NCBI RefSeq assembly: GCF_003987255.1
Contig: NZ_PIQC01000010.1
Span: 62,001 to 126,000, forward strand
Source of the DNA: Idiomarina ramblicola
GTDB taxonomy: Bacteria; Pseudomonadota; Gammaproteobacteria; Enterobacterales; Alteromonadaceae
Direction of reading: 5' to 3'
Length of the DNA stretch: 64,000 nucleotides
Position 1 is the stretch's first letter. The number at the start of each line of letters is the position of its first letter. Positions 25,521-32,853 of this stretch are shown one piece after another. The position numbers and the translations under genes were made by a program. The notes below the pieces were generated by a model. It saw only the letters and a program-made list of their open reading frames with translations, ran no database searches and had not been told where the DNA came from.

Positions 25521-26801
25521 TTAAACTTTGTCGAATACGGAGCCAGTGTCCGGACTGAACAACTTGCTGTAGAGCTTCGTGGCGTAGTTGTCGGTCATAC
25601 CGGAAATGTAATCACAAATAACACGCTTGGAGTTATCTGCACTTTTGTATTGTTGCAGGGTCGACTCAGGCAACAAGCGTTCAGGGTTCTCATTTAATAC
25701 CTGAAACAGTTTCAGTATCATCATCTGACCTTTGTACTCCAGCACCTGTACCGAAGAACTGCGAATAACGTGCTTAAACACAAAGTCTTTCAGTACTTGC
25801 AGAGTGTGTTCAATGCGCTCGGGTAACTGAGCCTGTAAATCCAGCCAGTGCGACTCAAACTGATTTTGTGCAGAGACTTCAATCGCATCGACAAAGTGAC
25901 CCACCAGCTTACTAATCGCATGCTTACGTGCCCGACTTTGCCCGGAAAACAGCGCTTCTGTATAAAACCGTTCTTCCTGCATAATAACGCTGTTATCGCC
26001 GAGCACAGCCAATACATCTTCACGCCACTGCTTTTCGGTCACCAGATTTAGTGCCAGCGAGTCTTCCAGGTCGTGTATGCCATAGGAAATATCATCCGCC
26101 AATTCCATAATAGAGGTATCAAAAGCCTTGTATTGCGCTTTGGTTTTACCACCTTTAGTTTTAGTGGAACGAAAAGTCGCTTTGTCGTTGGGAGTCAGCG
26201 GTTCCAGTATCCAGTCCAGCACATCCTGTTCATCGTCATGAATGGATTTAGGCGGTTTAAAAGCGCTTAGATGGTCTTCGGCAGACAGTGAGCGAGTACT
26301 AACTTCGCTATGCAAAACCGGATATTTAAGCACACCGAGTAAAGTGCGCCGGGTCAAATCCAAACCGTCGTGGTCAGAATACTCACCCAGCTTTGAAATA
26401 ATACGCAGCGTCTGGCCGTTACCCTCAAAACCACCGCTGCTGTGCATGTGATAGTTCAGCGCCACTTCACCACCGTGCCCGAACGGCGGGTGACCAATAT
26501 CATGCGCCAGGCAAATGGCTTCAATTTGAAAGTAAGAGGGAATATGCGTCGAAATAGCATCGTTCTCTGCATACTTTTGCTTTAACTTCTCACAAATGCC
26601 CGAACCAATCTGCGCCACTTCCATAGAATGCGTTAAGCGCGTGCGGTAAAAATCACTCTCGCCTACACCCAACACCTGAGTTTTCGCCTGCAGCCGGCGA
26701 AACGCCGACGAATGAATAATACGCGCTCTGTCGCGCTGCGCATCGCTGTCCGGTGTCGCGGCATTAAAGGTCGTGGTTTTTCCTGAGCGGCGTTGGTCCA
26801 T
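25521..26801 (-). CDS. Deoxyguanosine triphosphatase of the anti-phage type
   Basis: A 426-residue HD-domain protein. His58 (RLTHSMEVAQ), His100-Asp101 (CLAHDIGHPPFGHGGE) and a later LADDISYGIHDLED supply the metal site. The opening RRSGKTTTFNAATPDSDAQRDRARII and HSSAFRRLQAKTQV are dGTPase signatures. It hydrolyses dGTP to deoxyguanosine and triphosphate. Proteins of this length and pattern include the Shewanella dGTPase shown by Tal and colleagues (2022) to deplete deoxynucleotides during phage infection; a housekeeping role is also possible. Convergent with the protease across a terminator. Its neighbours on the left of the recCBD region are a toxin-antitoxin pair and a sigma-54-driven orphan. 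Confidence 0.9.
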   Translation of the reverse strand: MDQRRSGKTTTFNAATPDSDAQRDRARIIHSSAFRRLQAKTQVLGVGESDFYRTRLTHSMEVAQIGSGICEKLKQKYAENDAISTHIPSYFQIEAICLAHDIGHPPFGHGGEVALNYHMHSSGGFEGNGQTLRIISKLGEYSDHDGLDLTRRTLLGVLKYPVLHSEVSTRSLSAEDHLSAFKPPKSIHDDEQDVLDWILEPLTPNDKATFRSTKTKGGKTKAQYKAFDTSIMELADDISYGIHDLEDSLALNLVTEKQWREDVLAVLGDNSVIMQEERFYTEALFSGQSRARKHAISKLVGHFVDAIEVSAQNQFESHWLDLQAQLPERIEHTLQVLKDFVFKHVIRSSSVQVLEYKGQMMILKLFQVLNENPERLLPESTLQQYKSADNSKRVICDYISGMTDNYATKLYSKLFSPDTGSVFDKV

Positions 26802-26884
26802 AGCAAAATGTCTTCGTTTGTTTTTCTCGTTACTTACAGCAAAACAAATTTTAGAGGGTTTGCCCAGAGAAACCTGACCATAAA

Positions 26885-26900
26885 TGGCACACTCCTTGCT
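26885..26900 (+). promoter_or_regulatory. Sigma-54 (RpoN) promoter
   Basis: TGGCAC, five bases, TTGCT: the GG (26886-26887) and GC (26898-26899) are exactly ten bases apart, as the -24/-12 consensus requires. Initiation would fall near 26911, leaving a leader of about 80 nt with a small GGCAA/TTGCC hairpin (26948-26961). It points at the orphan gene at 26994. Confidence 0.8.
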
Positions 26901-26993
26901 GTTTCTTATACAAAAACACCGTTAACGCACAAATAGAGCGTTAAGCAGGCAAGCTTTTGCCACCTGGCAGGCAACTTTTGGTAAGGAGGAGTC

Positions 26994-27662
26994 ATGAACA
27001 TTAACTCACTAATCAACAGCGTAAGCCATTCAACACCTGCAATGGCTAAAAATGAGGCGAATCAAGAGTCGCTTGATAACAAGGCTGACCAGCAAAAATC
27101 GCAAGAAGAGAAAGAAACATTAATAGACAAAGCTTATCGCAGCATGCTGCTGAACCGCATGGGTGTTGATACCGAAAGGCTCGAAGAAATTGAAAAGAAA
27201 ATTGAAGAGCTAGAAAGTCAAGACGACCTGAGCAAAGATGACAAAGAGAAGCTGGAAAGTCTGATGTCCGCGCGCGACCAGCTCTTTGAAGACGCTATGC
27301 GCCGCCAGGCTGAAGCCGGCAATGACGGTAAACAACCCGTTAGCCCCGGCGATATTCAAAAAATTATAACCGAGGACTTTAACCCACGGGACATATCACC
27401 TAACGACATGAGCAAGCTGGCAAATCAGTTGTTTGAGGCCGGAGCAATTAGCGCGCAGCAGCGTAACCGCATGGATTTTCATACGGCTAAAACCGACCAG
27501 CAAAACACCTTAATGTCAGAACCTGAACAAATTGACCCGGATGAACCCATGGACTTTGTGAAGCATTGGCAGGATCGCGTCAAAGCCAACGAACACTTCG
27601 ACGCGTCACCACAGGAGAAGGCGTTAGCCCAGGGTGTATTGGACGTTTTACGGCAAGTCTAA
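26994..27662 (+). CDS. Orphan coiled-coil protein under a sigma-54 promoter
   Basis: No family recognised. A 222-residue hydrophilic protein with no signal peptide or membrane segment. Residues about 25-110 are strongly charged and helical, with a probable coiled coil (RLEEIEKKIEELESQDD, KEKLESLMSARDQLFEDAMRR). The C-terminal half has NPRDISPNDMSKLANQLFEAG and ends with a short helical tail. A perfect AAGGAGG ribosome site precedes the ATG by five bases and a textbook sigma-54 promoter lies upstream, so it is strongly and conditionally expressed. In related marine bacteria sigma-54 drives flagellar and nitrogen genes; a flagellar accessory role is possible but not shown. Its end overlaps yafO by four bases, tail to tail. 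Confidence 0.8.
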   Translation: MNINSLINSVSHSTPAMAKNEANQESLDNKADQQKSQEEKETLIDKAYRSMLLNRMGVDTERLEEIEKKIEELESQDDLSKDDKEKLESLMSARDQLFEDAMRRQAEAGNDGKQPVSPGDIQKIITEDFNPRDISPNDMSKLANQLFEAGAISAQQRNRMDFHTAKTDQQNTLMSEPEQIDPDEPMDFVKHWQDRVKANEHFDASPQEKALAQGVLDVLRQV

Positions 27663-28057
27663 TACCGATTGCGGAATTTTTCTGCCATTATTCCTAGGGG
27701 TAGCATGATCGCACTGCTCCATGCTTTGTTGTGGGCAGGAGGATCAAGAATTATCATAAGCAAATAGCAGTTGGCCGTCATAGCTGCCGGACAATAGACT
27801 AAGTGCGTATCACTTTTCTTAGCAAACTGAATACAATGCAAAGGCCAAGGTTCATCGGGATCTTGTAGATGCAAATGCATTACTTCGTTGTCACGAAGAA
27901 CTGGAAAGGTATCTGGATGATCGTAACGTTCATCGCGCCCGAACAGGTCAGGCACGCCCTCGCCACTTTTATACCGCTTAAAGTCTTTTACTAATGCATC
28001 CAGTTCAATATCAGTTAATTGCTGACGAATCTGTTTGCTTTTAAAAACCCGAATCAC
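27659..28057 (-). CDS. yafO: Type II toxin, YafO family mRNA interferase
   Basis: A 132-residue protein, exactly the length of E. coli YafO, with the same opening (IRVFKSKQIRQQLTDIELDAL), VPDLFGRDERYD, a HLHLQD segment, HLVYC and a closing MAEKFRNRY. YafO associates with the ribosome and cleaves mRNA near the start codon when freed from YafN. The start ATG overlaps the yafN stop by four bases, the normal antitoxin-toxin coupling. In E. coli the pair follows dinB; no dinB is present here. The gene ends four bases inside the orphan gene on the other strand. No truncation or missing segment is seen. Confidence 0.93.
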   Translation of the reverse strand: MIRVFKSKQIRQQLTDIELDALVKDFKRYKSGEGVPDLFGRDERYDHPDTFPVLRDNEVMHLHLQDPDEPWPLHCIQFAKKSDTHLVYCPAAMTANCYLLMIILDPPAHNKAWSSAIMLPLGIMAEKFRNRY

Positions 28058-28347
28058 TCTTCAAAGTCATCCAGATCAGACTTTTTCGCTTCAGCTAAAA
28101 GCTTCTCTGCTTCGGCACTAATAGCCTTTAGCCGCGCTGTCGTCGGCCTAAAAAGGGACTCTACTTTAGGGTTACAGGCTTCCAACTGGCGCACCATAGC
28201 TTCAAATAACTCAGCACCTACCATGTAACCAGCGGTTTTATTGTGGGAAAGTACCGCCACAGGCTCAGCTTCAAAATACTGGCAGGGGTGCTTGCGCACG
28301 TCACTGGCAGATACCGTTTTTTCAGCCAATATAGTTTGTGTGTTCAT
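28054..28347 (-). CDS. yafN: Type II antitoxin, YafN (Phd/YefM-like)
   Basis: A 97-residue protein, the same length as E. coli YafN. The N-terminal Phd/YefM DNA-binding part reads LAEKTVSASDVRKHP, then EPVAVLSHNKTAGYMV. The C-terminal toxin-binding part reads FRPTTARLKAISAEAEKLL and ends in an acidic DLDDFEE. It should bind and neutralise YafO and repress the operon. GGTGAGG precedes the ATG. Upstream are a TATAAT box and an AT-rich palindrome. No LexA box is seen, in contrast to the SOS-controlled E. coli dinB-yafNO. Confidence 0.93.
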   Translation of the reverse strand: MNTQTILAEKTVSASDVRKHPCQYFEAEPVAVLSHNKTAGYMVGAELFEAMVRQLEACNPKVESLFRPTTARLKAISAEAEKLLAEAKKSDLDDFEE

Positions 28348-28381
28348 ACTTTACCTCACCACTTTTATACCTATTGACTAA

Positions 28382-28387
28382 ATTATA
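28382..28387 (-). promoter_or_regulatory. -10 box of the yafNO promoter
   Basis: A perfect TATAAT on the minus strand about 35 bases before the yafN ATG, with a weak TTGTAA 18 bases upstream as -35. Confidence 0.5.
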
Positions 28388-28422
28388 GCCACAAAACATA
28401 CGAAATTACAAACAAAATAATA

Positions 28423-28436
28423 TACATAAATATGTA
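28423..28436. promoter_or_regulatory. Palindrome upstream of yafNO
   Basis: TACATA, two bases, TATGTA: perfect 6-bp arms just upstream of the yafN promoter. A plausible operator for YafN or the YafN-YafO complex, or part of the end of the esterase transcript. Basis for regulation is inference. Confidence 0.4.
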
Positions 28437-28440
28437 CAAT

Positions 28441-29595
28441 TTAATTTTCTGTCTGTTTTTTCAAATCACTATTCTGCGCTTCAATTTCACTGATGTACTT
28501 TGACTGATGCTCGCGTGCGAACTGCACAGCTTTATTCGAGGCCTTTAGCGCACTCTCGTTGTTGTCATTCATTGCATAAACCGTTGCCAGGCTGTCCCAT
28601 AAAACTTCGGATTGGTCGAATACCTCAACACCTTTCTCCAGAATAGCCTGTCCCCAGTCAACCTGGCCTTCATAAGCGGCCTTCAAACCATACACGTTGT
28701 ATTGCTGAACCGACATAGGAAAGTCGTAACCCACTGTTTTTTCGTAATCAGAGTAGAACGCCTGCAACTGCTCCAGCGACTTAATTTCGATGTTCGGCAC
28801 CGCGTTAAACCCACGAAAAACGGATTTAAGCCCCTCAACATTGCCAATTAATGGCGTGCTGTCATGGGTTTCGTTGGGGAACTGCTTTGACTCCCAGTTA
28901 AAAGTCGATTCCGGCTTCGCTTCCAGCACGTTCAATAAACGTTCATAGCCCTCAGCCATTTCATTGGGCTCATTCGCCATACTGACAAACCAACGTACCG
29001 CCGGTTTTTCTGCCTCTTGCTCTGCCACTTTTATGTCTTTTATAAGCGCAAAGTCATCCCACCAAAGGCTTGGGCTGACCGATATTGCGGCGTTGATAAA
29101 ATCTGAATGGTGAGTCGCCAGATAACTGGTATAGAGCCCCGACAACGAGTGCCCGGTAACCACAGTGTAAGGCGATACTCTGTACTTTTTCTGCAACGCT
29201 GGCATCAGCTCATCTTGCAAAAACTGGGTGTACTGTTCAGCACCGCCAGAGCGGTCAGCGTAGGCTTCCATTTTTGTGTGAGTAAAACGCTTTAAGCGGT
29301 TCCTCGCACTTACCCCGACAACAATCATTTCCGGCACAATAGAAAACGTACTTAAAAAATTAACGTTACCCGCTATGTGTTCAAACTGCGTTGAACCGTC
29401 CATAACCAGCAGCACCGGATACTGAAAACTGTCTGAATGCTCATAGCTTTCCGGCAACGCGACCCTTGCCGTTATCCCTTCATCAAGGAGCTTAGATTCC
29501 ATAGTGAAGATTTCGGACGCATGCACACTGACAGCGGTGAATAGAACGAGCAGACAGGCAAATGAACGGGTTAGGCTTTTAAAGGAAAGAGGCAT
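28441..29595 (-). CDS. Exported esterase of the esterase-D/siderophore-esterase type with TPR-like tail
   Basis: A 384-residue protein. Signal peptide to about residue 26 (AVSVHAS). The alpha/beta-hydrolase domain (about 30-260) has VLLVMDGSTQF, EMIVVGVSARNRLKRFTH, the nucleophile motif GHSLSG and a late ETHDSTPL histidine. This is the pattern of the Fes/IroE/EstD esterase family, which cleaves siderophores or other esters. The C-terminal 110 residues (about 270-380) hold TPR-like helix pairs (DWGQAILEKGVEVFDQSEVLWDSLATVYA; ESALKASNKAVQFARE). A role in siderophore release fits the iron genes 6 kb away but is inference. Only a weak ribosome site is visible. Confidence 0.8.
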   Translation of the reverse strand: MPLSFKSLTRSFACLLVLFTAVSVHASEIFTMESKLLDEGITARVALPESYEHSDSFQYPVLLVMDGSTQFEHIAGNVNFLSTFSIVPEMIVVGVSARNRLKRFTHTKMEAYADRSGGAEQYTQFLQDELMPALQKKYRVSPYTVVTGHSLSGLYTSYLATHHSDFINAAISVSPSLWWDDFALIKDIKVAEQEAEKPAVRWFVSMANEPNEMAEGYERLLNVLEAKPESTFNWESKQFPNETHDSTPLIGNVEGLKSVFRGFNAVPNIEIKSLEQLQAFYSDYEKTVGYDFPMSVQQYNVYGLKAAYEGQVDWGQAILEKGVEVFDQSEVLWDSLATVYAMNDNNESALKASNKAVQFAREHQSKYISEIEAQNSDLKKQTEN

Positions 29596-29681
29596 GAGAT
29601 CAGTAAGTTACTGTGTCGTGGGGGTATATTAGAACTATTCTTGGGTGGGGGCAATTGGAGAACTGCTAGATCTAAGCGATA

Positions 29682-29700
29682 CGGTAGGCTATCCCTACCG
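29682..29700. repeat. Hairpin over the stop codon of the helicase gene
   Basis: CGGTAGG (29682-29688), a five-base loop and CCTACCG (29694-29700) form a perfect 7-bp stem that spans the TAG stop at 29695-29697. No T tract follows on either strand, so it is not a standard terminator. It may protect the 3' end of the recCBD-helicase transcript. Confidence 0.45.
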
Positions 29701-32700
29701 CAACACACTGAATGCTTGATAAAGCCGAGTTGGAAGTTTGTTTTTCAACTCCCAAGTTATATTCATTGGTCGCTCTCCGTGACTGTCAATAAACGTCACA
29801 GGCCCACAAGCTTTGTAAGCTTTTTGCTTATTCTCTCTTACAAATAATTGGAACTGCCAACCATTAGTATCACTCTCAATATAGCGACGACCCGTTGGAG
29901 TATTCGAAGAAGCGGTATTTTGCGACTGCCAATGGAATTTATCGCGACTTATTGCATAATCATTATAGGCAACACCTTCGTGTAACGCGTCTGCTTTGTC
30001 CAAGGTAACAAATAGCAGCTCCACTTTCCTATCTTGCAAACGCAATACTCCTGCTTGGAATGGGGCACGATGATCTTCACTTAGAAAACCAACTGCAGTG
30101 AGTATTTCGCGTATTTGATAGGACGCATGAAGTTTTAACGCTGTATCTTCTAGCCCTGGTAAGTCGTGAAATACATAGTTTGTTTTCGCATCAAGATATC
30201 GCGATAGCTGATTTAATTCACCGCATGCTTCCGATTCATCATGCAGTCGCTGAATAAATGCTTTGCCGCTCCCGACTTGCCTATTTTGCCCATCTATTTG
30301 ATAGGCCAACATCTGCGCGTATAGCTTTTCTCGTTGGCTCAGACTAACCGGGCGACTGGATTCTGATATTCTCTGAATAGACTGCAAGTACTCTGGATCA
30401 TCAATATGCAATAAGCTAATAAAGCGACGACTAAAATAGGTTTCCACATCATTGGCTTCGCCTTGCAACAGTTGGGCTGCCCGCTGTAAGTTTGTCCATC
30501 CCGTATTGTTGCCATTTCCTCGATAAATATCAGTGAGCTCTAACTGTTGTTCCGTTAAAAACTCTGACAGTCCAACTCGGCTACGGCCTTTTATTCGAGC
30601 AAAGTGATTGAGTTCGTTTCGAAGCTGGTTCCATCTTTGATTTATAGCTTCGCACAAACTTCCTAAAACAGACTCGCGTGCCTGTTTTTGTAACTGTAAA
30701 TAACAACCGCTAGGTAATTTCCCAAAACCATTTTTAACACCTTCAAATACTTCGTTTCGCGTTAAACCTGTGATAGCTCCATATAACACGTCGAAACGAA
30801 ATCCTGCTCGGTGTTGACCGACAAAGTCTAGAACTAGGCAACTCTCTTTTTCGGGATGTAAACGCAATCCGCGCCCTATTTGCTGCTGAAATAAAGTGAC
30901 ACTTTGAGTAGGTCTTAATAATAAAAGCGTATCGACAAAAGGCAAATCGACGCCTTCGTTATAAAGGTCGACCGTCACAAGGACATTGATTTCCTTGTTA
31001 GCCAGCTTTTTAGGTAACGACAATCGCTCGTCTCTAGAGCTTTCACCATAAATCAGTGCAGCAGAAATCCCTGCCTTGTTAAACTGTTGCGTCATGAATC
31101 GTGCGTGTTCGACATCAACGCAAAATGCTAACGCTCTTGAGTCACTTACCGTATTAACAACTTCGGACCATGCTCGAATAACATTGCGCGCGCGCACGTC
31201 ATTTTCAGAGAGAATATTATGAAGATCTGTACGTCCATCCCCATTGGCCCAGTTAACATTACGATAGTCTTGTCCGTCGTCACAGGCATAATATTCAAAT
31301 GGAGCCAACAACTGCTGGTCTAACGCATTCCAAAGCCGCATTTGTACTGATGGGGAGCCATCTGGACGAGAATCAAAATACGCTAGTACGTTTTTGTTAT
31401 CCGCACGTTCGGGCGTCGCTGTTAAACCAAGTAGGTATTTCGGCTGCATACGAGACACAACGTCATCAAAACTTTGCGCCGCAATATGGTGACATTCATC
31501 AACGACCACAACTTGCCAATGGTTCTCCGGGAAACGCTCTAAGATTCCTTGCGAATGTAAACTCTGAATGGTGGCAAATAAGTGGTCATACTGTTTAGGT
31601 CTATGTCGCCCTGTTAATAGGTCGCCAAAGTTCGAATCTCTTAGTATCTGCCGATAAGTCATTAATGACTGACTAAGAATTTCTTCTCTATGCGCAACAA
31701 ATAATAATCGAGGTATTCCTTTCTCCTGTTCACAAATTCGGCGGTAATCAAACGCCGCCATGACTGTTTTCCCTGTCCCTGTGGCAGCAACCAACAAATT
31801 TTTATAGCGCCCGTGTGCCCTTTCATTATCTAGTTGCTCAAGAATATCCGATTGAAACGGTTTTGGGGTAATATCAAAAAACGTTGTGGTGACATGCTCA
31901 AGTGAATACTTGCCGCCAGACTCTCGAATTAAGGCTTGCTCTAGTGCGTCAACATGCTCGCGATCATTCGGATCATAAGGTTGAAATTCTCCATCTTCCC
32001 ACAAGGTCTCAAAGTGTGCCTTTGCTCTCGAATAGAGATTCTCTTGCCCTCGCTCTGTGAACTTCACAGTCCACTCTAATCCGCCCATTAAGGCCGCTCC
32101 AGATAAATTGGCGCTGCCCACATAAGCGCTACCAAAACCTGTCTTACGTTCAAATATCCAGGCCTTTGCATGAAGCCTAGTCCGCCGTCCATCTAAAGAG
32201 ACACGAACCTCACAGTTAGGAAGCTTAGCGAGCATATCCAACGCGTTTTTCTCTGTAGCGCCAATATATGTCGTGGTAAGTACACGAATCGACGTTTCAC
32301 TTTTTCCGGTCGCGTCAGTCGCTGTAATTTGCTTTAAAACATCATGAATTTTTCGGACACCAGAGACTGTAATGAAACTAACTAGAATATCTACATGGTT
32401 GCAACTGGATAGCTCTGCAATGAGTTCATTAAGCAAAGCTGGTGAGTCTTTTCCCGCGGTAAATAGCCACGGCTGTGCTAGCCCAATTTGAGGCAGTTCT
32501 GGCTGCTCACCTTTTCGGTAAAGCGATCGCAACACTTGAGGAGGAGAGATAAACTCGTCAATAATTTCAGCAGCAGTCTCATCTTTAAGCGCGCTGCGAG
32601 CGTGTTGAAGTAGCCCGTTTAAAAGCTCAACTTGTTGACTCAGTTTTTCGTTATCAGTTAGTTTTTCACCTTCTCCCACTGCCGCTAGCACACGCGAAAG

Positions 32701-32853
32701 TTGTTCTGACAATGACTCCACTAAACGATTATGGCTAACTTCAAGGCTTAGATTTTCTAAATCAGAAACAAGATGACCGTCCTGTTCAGATAACCCATCC
32801 TTAACAGCAGAAGTTTGCAACAAGTCATAAATGCCACGGTGTAAATTAGACAC
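29695..32853 (-). CDS. PLD nuclease-SF2 helicase-DUF3427 fusion protein coupled to recD
   Basis: A 1052-residue protein. A helical N terminus is followed by one phospholipase-D-type nuclease motif (about 145-265): HAK at 228-230, Glu235 in the Asp position and GSAN at 246-249. Next is a superfamily 2 helicase core (about 325-700): Walker A AATGTGKT (356-363), DECH (452-455), GLTATPERAD, and motif VI QQIGRGLRLHPEK. A C-terminal DUF3427 region follows (about 760-1050). Such proteins occur in restriction and defence settings; activity here is unproven. The GTG start lies inside the end of recD (eight-base overlap) and has GGGAGG five bases upstream, so it is the last gene of the recCBD operon. 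The gene is visibly more A+T-rich than recCBD, which suggests later acquisition. Confidence 0.88.
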   Translation of the reverse strand: MSNLHRGIYDLLQTSAVKDGLSEQDGHLVSDLENLSLEVSHNRLVESLSEQLSRVLAAVGEGEKLTDNEKLSQQVELLNGLLQHARSALKDETAAEIIDEFISPPQVLRSLYRKGEQPELPQIGLAQPWLFTAGKDSPALLNELIAELSSCNHVDILVSFITVSGVRKIHDVLKQITATDATGKSETSIRVLTTTYIGATEKNALDMLAKLPNCEVRVSLDGRRTRLHAKAWIFERKTGFGSAYVGSANLSGAALMGGLEWTVKFTERGQENLYSRAKAHFETLWEDGEFQPYDPNDREHVDALEQALIRESGGKYSLEHVTTTFFDITPKPFQSDILEQLDNERAHGRYKNLLVAATGTGKTVMAAFDYRRICEQEKGIPRLLFVAHREEILSQSLMTYRQILRDSNFGDLLTGRHRPKQYDHLFATIQSLHSQGILERFPENHWQVVVVDECHHIAAQSFDDVVSRMQPKYLLGLTATPERADNKNVLAYFDSRPDGSPSVQMRLWNALDQQLLAPFEYYACDDGQDYRNVNWANGDGRTDLHNILSENDVRARNVIRAWSEVVNTVSDSRALAFCVDVEHARFMTQQFNKAGISAALIYGESSRDERLSLPKKLANKEINVLVTVDLYNEGVDLPFVDTLLLLRPTQSVTLFQQQIGRGLRLHPEKESCLVLDFVGQHRAGFRFDVLYGAITGLTRNEVFEGVKNGFGKLPSGCYLQLQKQARESVLGSLCEAINQRWNQLRNELNHFARIKGRSRVGLSEFLTEQQLELTDIYRGNGNNTGWTNLQRAAQLLQGEANDVETYFSRRFISLLHIDDPEYLQSIQRISESSRPVSLSQREKLYAQMLAYQIDGQNRQVGSGKAFIQRLHDESEACGELNQLSRYLDAKTNYVFHDLPGLEDTALKLHASYQIREILTAVGFLSEDHRAPFQAGVLRLQDRKVELLFVTLDKADALHEGVAYNDYAISRDKFHWQSQNTASSNTPTGRRYIESDTNGWQFQLFVRENKQKAYKACGPVTFIDSHGERPMNITWELKNKLPTRLYQAFSVLR

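Noticed and set aside
28348-28440. LexA box before yafN
   Set aside because: No CTG-N10-CAG is present in the spacer.
29682-29700. Rho-independent terminator at the end of the helicase gene
   Set aside because: The stem is perfect but has no T tract on either strand and covers the stop codon. Listed only as a hairpin.
29695-32853. Mokosh-type defence protein
   Set aside because: Mokosh also pairs a helicase with a PLD domain, but its helicase is of superfamily 1. This protein has a DECH-box SF2 core and DUF3427.
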